Below, piece by piece: positions 1 to 10,980 of a DNA stretch of 64,000 bases. The position numbers were made by a program, and so were the translations under genes. Each line of letters starts with the position of its first letter. The first letter of the stretch is position 1. Location of the stretch: NCBI GenBank assembly GCA_902776835.1, contig CACYRK010000006.1, positions 1-64,000 on the forward strand. Direction: 5' to 3'. The DNA is from an uncultured Bacteroidales bacterium (GTDB lineage: Bacteria; Bacteroidota; Bacteroidia; Bacteroidales; Muribaculaceae). The notes beneath the pieces are model-generated. The model worked only from the letters and a program-made list of their open reading frames with translations, did not search any database and had not been told where the DNA came from.

Positions 1-88
1 CAAAAACGAGACATGTTACGGAGAAAACAAAAAAATCACAGCATAACGAAAAAAAATCCGCGTTTTACTTGCACAGGAACATAGAATG

Positions 89-195
89 CCGTCCCCTTTG
101 ATGGCGTTTTTCGATAAATCACTGATAACAAGCAAGGTAAATTGTGAATAAAGGTTAACAAAACACCATCAAAAGAACCGTCCCCTTTGATGGTG
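89..195. repeat. REP-like repeat pair with CCGTCCCC core
   Basis: The 16-mer CCGTCCCCTTTGATGG occurs twice in direct orientation, at 89-104 and 178-193. The second copy sits in a hairpin whose arms are CACCATCAAA (164-173) and TTTGATGGTG (186-195), with AGAACCGTCCCC between them. The same core lies inside different arms at 5139-5175 and 33702-33856. The design resembles REP elements mobilised by RAYT-type transposases; that link is inference. Confidence 0.6.
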
Positions 196-285
196 GTCGG
201 GGAAGATGGTCGAGGAAGGTGGGTTAAAAAATGCAAAAGTGCATCATTATTTCACCTATAATAAATGCATGTGAGATTTTTTTGC

Positions 286-293
286 TACTTTTG
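286..293 (+). promoter_or_regulatory. -7 promoter element (TACTTTTG)
   Basis: TACTTTTG matches the Bacteroidetes -7 consensus TANNTTTG and lies 19 nt before the ATG of the small coiled-coil gene. I see no convincing TTTG -33 box upstream. It is the likely promoter of the zapA region. Confidence 0.5.
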
Positions 294-311
294 TGGAAAA
301 TTAGGAAGTTT

Positions 312-605
312 ATGGCATCGCAACTTCATGACACTCTGGCCCGCATCGTGAGCAAAACGAGCATCCTGATGGAGAAATATCAGGCCCTTGAGGCTCGCAA
401 CCACGAGTTGAGCGAGAAACTGTCGATGATGGAGAGCGACAACGAGATCTTGCGCCGTGAGGTCGAGAAACTGCAACACGACGTCAGTTACCTGCGCATG
501 TCGCACACCATTGCGTCAACGCCCGAGCAGGTGCGCTCAAGCCAAGCCATAATCAGCCGAATTGTGCGGGACATTGACCGGTGCATTGCACAACTCAACA
601 CATAA
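312..605 (+). CDS. small coiled-coil protein upstream of zapA
   Basis: This 97-residue protein has a long heptad-rich stretch (about residues 10-65, many Leu, Glu and Lys) that predicts one extended coiled coil. It has no signal peptide or membrane segment. The ATG at 312 is preferred because the upstream frame runs through the -7 box at 286-293. The next gene, 52 bp downstream, is zapA, and short coiled-coil proteins in this position are common in Bacteroidetes. A ZapB-like role, bridging ZapA at the division ring, is plausible from context but not shown by any motif. Confidence 0.8.
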   Translation: MASQLHDTLARIVSKTSILMEKYQALEARNHELSEKLSMMESDNEILRREVEKLQHDVSYLRMSHTIASTPEQVRSSQAIISRIVRDIDRCIAQLNT

Positions 606-657
606 CATCCCCGGCGACCACAGGGCATCCCGTGGCGCCGCCAGATAAAACATCGCA

Positions 658-954
658 ATGGCTAACGAGTCGAAACATAGCATTTGGATTCATCTGGCTG
701 ATGTGAAGCCCATAGCGCTGAGCATCAACAAGGCCGATGAGTCGACCTACCGCGAGGCCGAGAATTTGGTCAACACGCTGTGGGACAAGTGGATGAAGCG
801 ATTCGATGAAAACAGTTCGTCGCATGAGGTGCTGGCGAGGGTGGCGTTTCAGTTTGCACGACTGTACCTCACCTACTACCAGGACAACAGCAGCGTCAAT
901 GACTTCTTGACCGATTTCGAGAGCAAACTCGATGAAATCCTGGTCAAGGTATAA
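658..954 (+). CDS. zapA: cell division protein ZapA
   Basis: ZapA binds FtsZ and bundles its filaments at mid-cell. The 98 residues have the ZapA layout: a short beta-rich head whose start includes IHLADVKPIALSI, then a long helix with a YREAENLVN-type segment and a C-terminal dimerisation coiled coil. The length is normal for the family. It follows the small coiled-coil gene and precedes rny, which is the common Bacteroidales order. There is no Shine-Dalgarno site, as expected for the phylum. The call rests on synteny as much as on sequence, because ZapA proteins are poorly conserved. Confidence 0.85.
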   Translation: MANESKHSIWIHLADVKPIALSINKADESTYREAENLVNTLWDKWMKRFDENSSSHEVLARVAFQFARLYLTYYQDNSSVNDFLTDFESKLDEILVKV

Positions 955-971
955 TATACTTATTGTAAATA

Positions 972-1049
972 TAGGTTCCTGCACACCATTTCACGGCATC
1001 ACGCGCCTCGTCATGGCTGAGACGCGCCGCCCGATGGGGTGCATTTTTT
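972..1049 (+). ncRNA. candidate 6S-like RNA / long hairpin with terminator
   Basis: The gap between zapA and rny folds into one long interrupted hairpin. Outer arms TGCACACCAT (980-989) and GATGGGGTGCA (1033-1043) pair with small bulges, inner arms CGCGCCTC and GAGACGCG pair with one mismatch, and internal loops lie between. TTTTTT follows at 1044-1049, giving an intrinsic terminator. A TATTG-containing sequence just upstream could be a weak -7 box. 6S RNA is encoded next to zapA in many bacteria, and its shape is a long hairpin with an open centre. The alternative is simply the zapA operon terminator. Confidence 0.45.
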
Positions 1050-1078
1050 ATTAATATATATTACACAATATCAACGAG

Positions 1079-2620
1079 ATGAATATTATCATGTATCTTG
1101 TAGTGGCAGCGGTGGCACTCATTGTGGGTGTCGTCGTGGCCAACTACATGTCGAAGCGCAACGCCAAGTCGCAAGCCAACGAAATCGTGGAGAAAGCACG
1201 CCTTGAGGCCGAAGTGCTGAAAAACAACGAGGTGATCAAGGGAAAAGAAGAAGGCATGGCCATCAAGAGCGACGCCGAGAAGCAGGCCAACAGCCGTCTG
1301 GCAAAGGTGCAGTCGAGCGAGGCCAAGGCCAAGCAGCGCGAGATGCAACTCAACCAGTTGCAGGGTGACTTGCAACGCAAGCGCAACGAACTCGACACGC
1401 TCAAGCAACGCATCGACAACCAAACCAACGAGTTGGAGTTCCGTCGCAAAGAGGTCGACAAACTCGAAAAAAGCGTGCGCGAGACCCTCGAGCACGTGAG
1501 CGGACTCACCGCCGACGAGGCAAAGGAGAAACTCGTCGAGAGCCTTAAGGACGAGGCAAAGACCGCCGCAGCAAGTTATATCAACGACATCATGGACGAT
1601 GCCAAACTCACGGCCAACAAGGAGGCCAAGCGCATCATCGTGGAGACCATCCAGCGCGTGGCCACCGAGACGGCCATTGAGAACGCCGTGACCGTGTTCC
1701 ACATCGATAACGACGAGATAAAGGGCCGCATCATCGGCCGCGAAGGCCGCAACATCCGCGCCCTGGAGGCCGCCACCGGCATCGAAATCATTGTTGACGA
1801 CACCCCCGAAGCCATCGTGCTCTCGGGCTTTGACCCCGTGCGCCGCGAAATCGCGCGCCTGGCACTGCACCAGTTGGTGGCCGACGGACGCATCCACCCC
1901 GCCCGCATCGAGGAGGTGGTGGCCAAGGTGCGCCGCCAGGTCGAGGAGGAGGTCATCGAGACCGGTAAACGCACCGCCATCGACATGGGTATCCATGGCC
2001 TGCATCCCGAACTCATCCGCCTCATCGGCAAGATGAAATACCGCTCGAGTTACGGCCAGAACCTGCTGCAGCACAGCCGCGAGACGGCCAACCTGTGCGC
2101 CATCATGGCCAGCGAACTGGGCCTGAACCCCAAGAAGGCACGCCGCGCCGGACTGCTGCACGACATCGGCAAGGTGCCCGACGACGAGCCCGAACTGCCG
2201 CACGCACAACTTGGCATGAAACTCGCCGAGAAATATAAGGAGAAAGCCGACATCTGCAACGCCATCGGAGCGCACCACGACGAGGAAGAGGCCACCAGCC
2301 TCTACGCACCCATCGTGCAAGTGTGCGACGCCATCTCCGGCGCACGCCCAGGCGCACGCCGCGAGGTCGTCGAGGCCTACATCAAGCGCCTGAACGACCT
2401 GGAGAAACTCGCACTCTCCTACCCCGGCGTGGTGAAGACCTACGCCATCCAGGCCGGACGCGAACTGCGTGTGATTGTGGGTGCCGACAAGATCAGCGAC
2501 GCCGAGACCGAGAAACTCAGCACCGAAATCGCTCAAAAGATTCAAGACGAACTCACATATCCCGGACAGGTGCGCATCACCGTTATCCGCGAGACCCGCG
2601 CCGTGAGTTACGCAAAATAA
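1079..2620 (+). CDS. rny: ribonuclease Y
   Basis: This membrane-anchored endoribonuclease initiates mRNA decay. The 513 residues show the full RNase Y order: an N-terminal membrane helix (about 5-22), a long charged coiled coil (about 30-190), a KH RNA-binding domain with [12 protein letters not shown] (about 218-229), and an HD metal phosphohydrolase domain with HSRETA (about 332) and LLHDIGK (about 359-365). The length is normal. ricT starts 12 bp after the stop, so the two are probably co-transcribed. In Bacillus, RicT is part of a complex that steers RNase Y. Confidence 0.97.
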   Translation: MNIIMYLVVAAVALIVGVVVANYMSKRNAKSQANEIVEKARLEAEVLKNNEVIKGKEEGMAIKSDAEKQANSRLAKVQSSEAKAKQREMQLNQLQGDLQRKRNELDTLKQRIDNQTNELEFRRKEVDKLEKSVRETLEHVSGLTADEAKEKLVESLKDEAKTAAASYINDIMDDAKLTANKEAKRIIVETIQRVATETAIENAVTVFHIDNDEIKGRIIGREGRNIRALEAATGIEIIVDDTPEAIVLSGFDPVRREIARLALHQLVADGRIHPARIEEVVAKVRRQVEEEVIETGKRTAIDMGIHGLHPELIRLIGKMKYRSSYGQNLLQHSRETANLCAIMASELGLNPKKARRAGLLHDIGKVPDDEPELPHAQLGMKLAEKYKEKADICNAIGAHHDEEEATSLYAPIVQVCDAISGARPGARREVVEAYIKRLNDLEKLALSYPGVVKTYAIQAGRELRVIVGADKISDAETEKLSTEIAQKIQDELTYPGQVRITVIRETRAVSYAK

Positions 2621-2632
2621 GGCCTTGCTGTG

Positions 2633-4006
2633 ATGAACGACGACAAGACCATAAAGTTAACCAGCGACCAGATTGCCACCGACAACTGCGTGGAGTGCGC
2701 CAAGCCATGTTGCTCAGGCGCCTGCGAGGTGCGCAGCAACCTGGAGTGCACCAACTGGCTGAGCGACATCCCCGGCGAGAAGAACGACTTCGACATCGTT
2801 GAGGTCCACTTCAAGAACACCCGCCGCGGATTCTACCGCAACAGCGCGCACCTGCAACTCAAGCAGGGCGACTGGGTGGCCGTGGAGGCCAGCCCGGGGC
2901 ACGACATCGGCCAGGTGGCGATGATGGGCAAACTGGTGAAACTGCAGATGAAACGCGCCAACCTGCGCCCCGATGCCGAGATACTGCGCATCTTCCGCAA
3001 AGCGCGCACCAGCGACATGGAGCGCTTCGAGGAAGCCAAGGCTCGCGAAGTCGACACCATGATACGGTCGCGAAAAATCGCCACCGACCTGGGACTGAAG
3101 ATGAAAATTGGCGACGTGGAGTATCAGGGCGACGGCAACAAGGCCATCTTCTACTACATCGCCGACGAGCGCGTCGACTTCAGGCAACTGATCAAGGTGC
3201 TCGCCGAGGTGTTCCACATACGCGTGGAGATGAAGCAAATCGGCGCCCGCCAGGAGGCCGGCCGCATAGGCGGCATCGGACCCTGCGGACGGCCGCTGTG
3301 CTGCGCCAGTTGGATGACAAACTTTGTGAGCGTGGCCACCAGCGCGGCACGCTTCCAGGACGTGTCGCTCAACCCGCAGAAACTTGCCGGACAATGCGCC
3401 AAGTTGAAGTGCTGCATCAACTTCGAGGTCGATGCCTATGTCGAGGCAAACAAGAAACTGCCCGGCAAGGACACCGTGCTCGAGACCGCCGACAAGCAAT
3501 ACTACATCTTCAAGACCGACTCGCTCAAGCAGGAGGTAACGCTGTCGACCGAGAAAAACTCGCCCGTCGACACCGTGACGCTGCCGGCACAGCAGGTGTG
3601 GGAAATCGTCGCGCTGAACAAGAGCGGCGTGAAGCCCGACCGGCTGACGCTCGACGAGAGCGAACGCGAGAAGGAGAAGCGTGCCTTTGGCGACATCCTG
3701 GGCCAGGATGCCATCAACCGCTTCGACAAGAAGAAAAAGAAACGCAAACGCAGCGGCGACCATCGCGAGGCACGCGGCGAGGGCGAGCGGCCACAGCAAC
3801 ACGACGCACCGCGCCGCGACAAGCGCCACCAGCCCAAGGGCGACAACTTCAAGGGCGCGCAACGCCCCGAAGCGCGCAACGCCAACACGGCCAACGCCAA
3901 CCCGCGGCAACACCGCTCGCGCGGCGAGCGGCCTAACCGCCAGCAACGTGAACGACGCAACAACAACCGCGGTGAGAACCGAAACGACAACGGCAACAAG
4001 GGCTAA
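2633..4006 (+). CDS. ricT: PSP1-domain protein, RicT/YaaT-like, with disordered basic tail
   Basis: This is a 457-residue cytoplasmic PSP1-domain protein. RicT homologues carry an iron-sulfur cluster and, with RicA and RicF, modulate RNase Y in Firmicutes. Visible here are an N-terminal Cys cluster (CVECAKPCCSGAC) and the family Cys pairs CGRPLCC and CAKLKCC. The last 100 or so residues form a tail rich in Arg, Asn and Gly that looks disordered and RNA-binding. A GTG lies directly before the ATG at 2633; I chose the ATG. The position after rny supports a shared role in RNA decay. Partners RicA and RicF are not in the window. Confidence 0.88.
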   Translation: MNDDKTIKLTSDQIATDNCVECAKPCCSGACEVRSNLECTNWLSDIPGEKNDFDIVEVHFKNTRRGFYRNSAHLQLKQGDWVAVEASPGHDIGQVAMMGKLVKLQMKRANLRPDAEILRIFRKARTSDMERFEEAKAREVDTMIRSRKIATDLGLKMKIGDVEYQGDGNKAIFYYIADERVDFRQLIKVLAEVFHIRVEMKQIGARQEAGRIGGIGPCGRPLCCASWMTNFVSVATSAARFQDVSLNPQKLAGQCAKLKCCINFEVDAYVEANKKLPGKDTVLETADKQYYIFKTDSLKQEVTLSTEKNSPVDTVTLPAQQVWEIVALNKSGVKPDRLTLDESEREKEKRAFGDILGQDAINRFDKKKKKRKRSGDHREARGEGERPQQHDAPRRDKRHQPKGDNFKGAQRPEARNANTANANPRQHRSRGERPNRQQRERRNNNRGENRNDNGNKG

Positions 4007-4472
4007 CGCGCTGTGGCACTGCGGCGCGTGGCTCGTGCTGGCCGTGCTGATGCTGACGGCATGCCGGCCCGAGCGCATGGCCTACAGCAAGGCCGTGGCG
4101 CTGCCCGACGAGGGATGGGAACGCACAATGCCCATCACCTTCGCACCACAGTATGGCGACAGCACAGCGCGCTACGATATCGACCTGGCGGTGAGGCATA
4201 CGCCAGCCTACGAGTTCAGCACGCTCACCCTCGTGGTCGATATCGTCGACGAGCAGGCACACACCAGCCGCAAGCGCCTCGAACTGCCACTGGCCGACAG
4301 CCAGGGCAACTGGCTCGGGGCAGGCTTCGGAACATTGTACCAGCACCGCATCACGCTGGCACGCGACGTCGACCCACGGCAGGTGCGAAGCATCGTGGTG
4401 TGGCAAGCGACAACCGACAGCACTGCGCTGCGCAACGTGAGCGAACTAAGCATCTTCGCCAAGCCGCAATAA
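3972..4472 (+). CDS. gldH: GldH-family gliding-motility-associated lipoprotein
   Basis: The protein has a lipoprotein signal peptide: a hydrophobic stretch ending in the lipobox LTAC about 26-30 residues in, so the mature protein is lipid-anchored. The rest is a beta-rich domain typical of GldH, and gldH commonly follows the ricT-type gene in Bacteroidetes. No ATG gives this signal peptide. GTG at 3972 does, which makes the gene overlap ricT by 35 bp. GldH is linked to gliding and type IX secretion in flavobacteria; in non-gliding gut species its role is unclear. Confidence 0.8.
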   Translation: MRTETTTATRANALWHCGAWLVLAVLMLTACRPERMAYSKAVALPDEGWERTMPITFAPQYGDSTARYDIDLAVRHTPAYEFSTLTLVVDIVDEQAHTSRKRLELPLADSQGNWLGAGFGTLYQHRITLARDVDPRQVRSIVVWQATTDSTALRNVSELSIFAKPQ

Positions 4473-4505
4473 GCGCGGTGCAACCGACAATTTAATGAGA
4501 GTACT

Positions 4506-4994
4506 ATGAAACTGACCAAGGAAGAGGCCCTGAAGACGGGCATTCAACTCATCAAATACGGCGTGATAGGCGTGATGAACACGCTTATCACCCTCGTCAC
4601 ATTCTACCTGCTCAACACTGTGGCAGGCGTGCCCTACGGCGTGGCAAACGTGGTGGGATACGTCCTGGGCGTGGTCAACAGTTTCCTGTGGAACCGCTCG
4701 TGGGTGTTCCGCTCCAAGAGCGACTTCCGCCGCCAGGCGCTGCTCTTCGGCTGCGGCTTCTTGCTCTGCTGGACACTGCAGGGCGTGGTGAGTTGGATAC
4801 TGCTCGAGGGACTGGGCTGGAAAAACCTGCCCGTGGACATCATCCCCGGCTTCCCCATGGAAAATGCCGGCCAGAACATCGTCATGGTAATCTCGATGGT
4901 CGTCTACACCATTGCCAACTACATCTACAACCGCACCGTCACCTTCAAAGAACCCACCATCACCGAGGCTGAAGATGGCGTCACCAGCAAGTAA
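4506..4994 (+). CDS. GtrA family membrane protein
   Basis: The 162 residues carry four hydrophobic helices and the GtrA signature pattern: an early QLIKYGVIGVMNT segment, NVVGYVLGVVNSFLWNR after the second helix, and a final NYIYNRTVTF. GtrA proteins are inner-membrane proteins thought to help move undecaprenyl-linked sugars or to assist cell-surface glycan synthesis. It lies 33 bp after gldH and is followed by a clear terminator, so it probably ends this transcription unit. The substrate cannot be read from the sequence. Confidence 0.9.
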   Translation: MKLTKEEALKTGIQLIKYGVIGVMNTLITLVTFYLLNTVAGVPYGVANVVGYVLGVVNSFLWNRSWVFRSKSDFRRQALLFGCGFLLCWTLQGVVSWILLEGLGWKNLPVDIIPGFPMENAGQNIVMVISMVVYTIANYIYNRTVTFKEPTITEAEDGVTSK

Positions 4995-5037
4995 GACTCC
5001 CATTTTGTGACAACCAGTCACAACACCCTATAACCCA

Positions 5038-5071
5038 CCGCCGCTCACCCCCGAGCGGCGGTGTCTGTTTT
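5038..5071 (+). terminator. intrinsic terminator after gtrA-family gene
   Basis: Perfect arms CCGCCGCTC (5038-5046) and GAGCGGCGG (5053-5061) enclose a 6-nt loop and are followed by TGTCTGTTTT. Confidence 0.85.
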
Positions 5072-5138
5072 AGCGTCGGCTTTGCTTATTGCAACATCCA
5101 CGCATAAATCAACCAAAAATATTGTGTATTTATGCCTA

Positions 5139-5175
5139 AAGTGTGGTCAAAGGGACAGTCCCTTTGACCACACTT
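5139..5175. repeat. perfect 18-bp palindrome of the GTCCC repeat family
   Basis: Arms AAGTGTGGTCAAAGGGAC (5139-5156) and GTCCCTTTGACCACACTT (5158-5175) are exact reverse complements with one base between them. The inner GTCCCTTT matches the core of the repeats at 89-195 and 33702-33856, while the outer arm (GACCACACTT) is unique to this site. There is no T-tract, so it is not a standard terminator. Confidence 0.65.
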
Positions 5176-5270
5176 ACAAGATTATTGATTAGTTATCAAT
5201 GCATTATTTATAATATCTACAAGATAAATAATGCATAAATATCAAGAATATCATTCCAATATTATGCGGA

Positions 5271-5348
5271 TGAGCCATGGAGGCCTTACCTTCGCTTCAA
5301 AGCCATCCATGGTTCACGGGGGTTGCTCACACGTCAGCCTACGGCTGA
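5271..5348. repeat. cluster of intergenic hairpins
   Basis: In an otherwise gene-free stretch, TGAGCCATGGA (5271-5281) pairs with TCCATGGTTCA (5306-5316), with one G-T pair. It is followed by the short hairpin TCAGCC/GGCTGA (5334-5348). The CCATGG palindrome recurs in the repeats near 34 kb. I see no coding frame between 5072 and 5517 that looks real. Confidence 0.4.
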
Positions 5349-5453
5349 GTTGGAGCATAATAGCGCGCTGACAGCAATAGCGACACTGCGTGGAAATGCA
5401 CGATTACTGGAAAATGGGGATTTGGTGTTTTTCACAACTTTTTTAGCGAAAAA

Positions 5454-5486
5454 TTGGGTGCAATTCACAAAAAATGCCTAACTTTG
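5454..5486 (+). promoter_or_regulatory. promoter of the lplA-gcv operon
   Basis: TTG at 5454-5456 and the -7 box TAACTTTG at 5479-5486 are 22 nt apart, near the Bacteroidetes spacing. Transcription would start near 5493 and leave a leader of about 50 nt before the ATG at 5545. Confidence 0.6.
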
Positions 5487-5544
5487 TTCATTGAAGTGAC
5501 GACGTGAACGCCACTTTGTGCACTTGCCGGATAACGTGCTTATA

Positions 5545-6519
5545 ATGAAATATTTAGAATTACCTGACAACACGGTGCGCATACTGCCCTTCTATCTTGC
5601 TATGGAAGAGTATGCGGCACGCGTCATTGGCGAGGAGTCGCTGCTATTTATGTGGCAGGTGGCTCCTACGGTGATTTTCGGCCGCAACCAACTCATCGAG
5701 AATGAGGTGAACCTGCCCTACTGCCGCGAGCATGGCATAGCCACCTACCGCCGCAAGAGCGGTGGCGGCTGCGTGTATGCCGACATGAGCAACATCATGT
5801 TCAGTTACATCACGCGCAGCGACAATGTGCAGACCACCTTCAACGACTACACTCAGGCCATCGCCGAGATGCTGCGCTCGCTGGGTCTGAACGCGAGCAG
5901 CGGTGGCCGCAACGATGTGCTCATCGACGGCATGAAGGTCAGCGGCAACGCGTTTTACCACCTGCCGGGCCGCAGCATTGTGCACGGCACAATGCTCTAC
6001 GACACCGACATGGACCACATGACGCAGGCCATCACGCCATCGCACGCCAAACTGGCCTCGAAGGGCGTGAGCAGCGTGCAGAGCCGCGTGACCACGCTGA
6101 GCCAGCACCTGGACATGGACATCGAGCAATTCAAGGCCTACGCGCGGCAGGCACTCACCGACGGCACGGTGACGCTCACGGCCGCCGACGTGGAGCAAAT
6201 CGAGCAAATCATGCAGGAATACCTCACGCCCACCTTCATCCTGGGCCACAACCCGCAGTGCACGCTGCAGCGCGAGTGCCTCATCGACGGCGTGGGCTCG
6301 ATGTGCGTGAGCCTGGAGTTGAAGAGCAACCGCATCAAGCACATCAACATCGCGGGCGACTACTTCCTGCTGAGCGACATCGACCAGGGCCTGTTCAAGC
6401 CGCTGCGGGGCGTGGAATTCTCGCCCACAGCGCTCACCGAGGCGCTGCGCGACGTGGACGTGAGCACCATCATCATGAATTTATCAACTAACAAATTTAT
6501 TAATATCTTAACTAATTAA
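5545..6519 (+). CDS. lplA: lipoate-protein ligase A
   Basis: The enzyme activates lipoate with ATP and attaches it to the lysine of lipoyl domains, here most likely GcvH, encoded in the same operon. The 324 residues contain the ligase motif RRKSGGG (69-75) and the adenylate-binding lysine in GMKVSGN (Lys131). A GTG at 5518 is in frame, but the ATG at 5545 has the AT-rich leader usual in Bacteroidetes and starts at the conserved N-terminus. gcvT follows after 8 bp. An octanoyltransferase role cannot be excluded. Confidence 0.92.
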   Translation: MKYLELPDNTVRILPFYLAMEEYAARVIGEESLLFMWQVAPTVIFGRNQLIENEVNLPYCREHGIATYRRKSGGGCVYADMSNIMFSYITRSDNVQTTFNDYTQAIAEMLRSLGLNASSGGRNDVLIDGMKVSGNAFYHLPGRSIVHGTMLYDTDMDHMTQAITPSHAKLASKGVSSVQSRVTTLSQHLDMDIEQFKAYARQALTDGTVTLTAADVEQIEQIMQEYLTPTFILGHNPQCTLQRECLIDGVGSMCVSLELKSNRIKHINIAGDYFLLSDIDQGLFKPLRGVEFSPTALTEALRDVDVSTIIMNLSTNKFINILTN

Positions 6520-6527
6520 CAACCTGT

Positions 6528-7625
<1,098 letters not shown>

Positions 7626-7654
7626 ATCATTAACAATAAAAATAAAACAACATT

Positions 7655-8035
7655 ATGAGTAAAATTATCGATGGACTCTACTACTGTGAGTCGCATGAAT
7701 ACGTGAGAGTGGATGGTGAATTTGGCTACATCGGCATCACCGACTATGCACAGCACGAACTGGGCAATGTGGTGTACGTCGACATGCCCGAGGTCGACGA
7801 CGAGGTGACCGCTGGCGAGGAGTTTGGCGCTGTTGAGAGCGTGAAGGCTGCCAGCGACCTGAACTCGCCCGTGAGCGGCACCGTGGTCGAGGTCAACGAG
7901 GCTCTCGAGGATGAGCCGGGCCTGATCAACAAGGACGCTTTCGAGAACTGGATCATCAAGGTTCAGATGAGCGACGCCAGCGAACTCGAGGGTTTGATGG
8001 ATGCCGCCGCCTACAAGGCTTTCATCGGCGAGTAA
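7655..8035 (+). CDS. gcvH: glycine cleavage system H protein
   Basis: This 126-residue lipoyl carrier shuttles the aminomethyl group between GcvP, GcvT and the dihydrolipoyl dehydrogenase. The lipoylated lysine lies in ESVKAASDL (Lys64). The protein is near the usual family length. It is separated from gcvPA by 100 bp that contain a strong hairpin, the only large gap inside the operon, which could set a different mRNA level for the carrier and the large P subunits. Confidence 0.97.
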   Translation: MSKIIDGLYYCESHEYVRVDGEFGYIGITDYAQHELGNVVYVDMPEVDDEVTAGEEFGAVESVKAASDLNSPVSGTVVEVNEALEDEPGLINKDAFENWIIKVQMSDASELEGLMDAAAYKAFIGE

Positions 8036-8051
8036 TCGCCACACACATCTC

Positions 8052-8100
8052 TTAGCCTATGGGCCGCACATCGACAGACACACTGCGGTCCGTAGGCTAA
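8052..8100 (+). promoter_or_regulatory. intercistronic hairpin between gcvH and gcvPA
   Basis: TTAGCCTATGGGCCGCA (8052-8068) pairs almost fully with TGCGGTCCGTAGGCTAA (8084-8100), leaving a 15-nt loop. No T-tract follows. It may stabilise the upstream gcvT-gcvH message, mark a processing site or act as a partial terminator. Confidence 0.6.
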
Positions 8101-8135
8101 TGATTTAAATTTCAACACAACATAGCACACTTACA

Positions 8136-9481
<1,346 letters not shown>

Positions 9482-9485
<4 letters not shown>

Positions 9486-10966
9486 ACAACACTTATTACG
9501 GATCGCTCATCTTTGAGCTTTCGCGGGAAGGACGCCGTGGATACTCTCTTCCTGCCAACGAACTGAAACAGTACGGCATGGATGCCCTGCCGGCACAGTT
9601 GTGCCGCGAGCAGGCACCAGGGCTGCCCGAGGTCGACGAACTGAGCGTGGTGCGTCACTACACCAACATGAGCAACAACAACTTTGGCGTCGACACCGGC
9701 TTCTACCCCCTCGGGTCGTGCACGATGAAGTATAACCCCAAGATTAACGAGGAGATGTGCAACCTGCCGGCGTTCACCGGTCTGCACCCGCTGCAAGACC
9801 CCGATACCGTACAGGGCGCCCTCGAGGTGTACTATGAACTGCAACGCTCGCTGGCCACGCTGGCCGGCATGAAGGAGTTCACGCTCAACCCGTTTGCCGG
9901 AGCACACGGCGAACTCACCGGACTCATGGTGATGCGCAGTTATCACGCCAGCCGTGGCGACGACAAGCGCACTAAGGTGATCGTGCCCGACAGCGCGCAC
10001 GGCACCAATCCCGCCAGCGCCGCCGTGTGTGGCCTCGACGTGGTGGTGGTGAAGAGCCGTCCCGACGGCACCGTCGATGTCGACGACCTGCGCCCGCTGC
10101 TCGACGACACCATCGCCGGCATGATGATGACCAACCCCAACACGCTGGGTATCTTTGAGCACTCAATTGCCGAGATTGCCAAGTTGGTTCACGACTGCGG
10201 CGGCCTGATGTACTACGACGGCGCAAACCTCAACCCCATGCTGGGCAAGGTGCGTCCGGGCGACATCGGCTTCGACATCATGCACATCAACCTTCACAAG
10301 ACCTTCTCGACGCCTCACGGCGGCGGCGGTCCCGGCAGCGGCCCGGTGGGTGTTCGCGAGGGACTGGAGCAATTCCTGCCCAATCCGCGCGTGATTCGCC
10401 ACGACGAGGACGACAGCCACTACTACACCGTTGAGAACGGCGTCAACTCGCTCGGCTCAATCTCCGGCTTCCTGGGCAACTTCGGCGTGATGATGCGCGC
10501 CTACACCTACATCCTGACCCTGGGCAAGGAGAACGTGAAAAACGTGGGACCGCTGGCAACGCTCAACGCCAACTATGTCAAGGAGTCGCTCAAGGACAGT
10601 TTCGAGTTGCCCATCGGCGGCGTGTGCAAGCACGAGTTTGTGTTCGACGGACTGAAGGACAAGAGCACCGGCGTGACCACCCTCGACGTGGCAAAGCGCC
10701 TGCTCGACTTCGGTTTCCACGCACCCACCATCTATTTCCCGCTGCTCTTCCACGAGGCCCTCATGATTGAGCCCACCGAGAACGAGAGCCGTGAGACGCT
10801 CGACGCCTTCATCGACGTGATGCACCGCATCGCCAAGGAGGCACACGACGAGCCCGAGATGGTGAAGACCGCGCCGCACAACACGCCAGTGAGCCGTCCC
10901 GACGACGCACAGGCCGCGTTGAAGCCCATCGTCACCTATCGTGAGTTGAAAGAAGAAAACGTGTAA
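9482..10966 (+). CDS. gcvPB: glycine dehydrogenase (decarboxylating) subunit 2, PLP-binding
   Basis: This is the C-terminal half of split GcvP, 494 residues. It holds the pyridoxal-phosphate lysine in NLHKTFSTPHGGGG (Lys273), preceded by the conserved AHGTNPASA and MMTNPNTLG segments. It overlaps the upstream subunit gene by 4 bp, and lpdA starts 14 bp downstream. The product acts in the cytoplasm with subunit 1 as a heteromer. Confidence 0.97.
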
Positions 10967-10980
10967 TTCGCTTTGACACT

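Noticed and set aside
1061..2545. 494-codon minus-strand frame opposite rny
   Set aside because: rny shows all domains; the antisense product is a low-information shadow.
3681..3971. Long N-terminal extension of gldH inside ricT
   Set aside because: It is a Thr/Arg/Ala-rich shadow of the ricT tail. The lipoprotein signal begins at the GTG at 3972.
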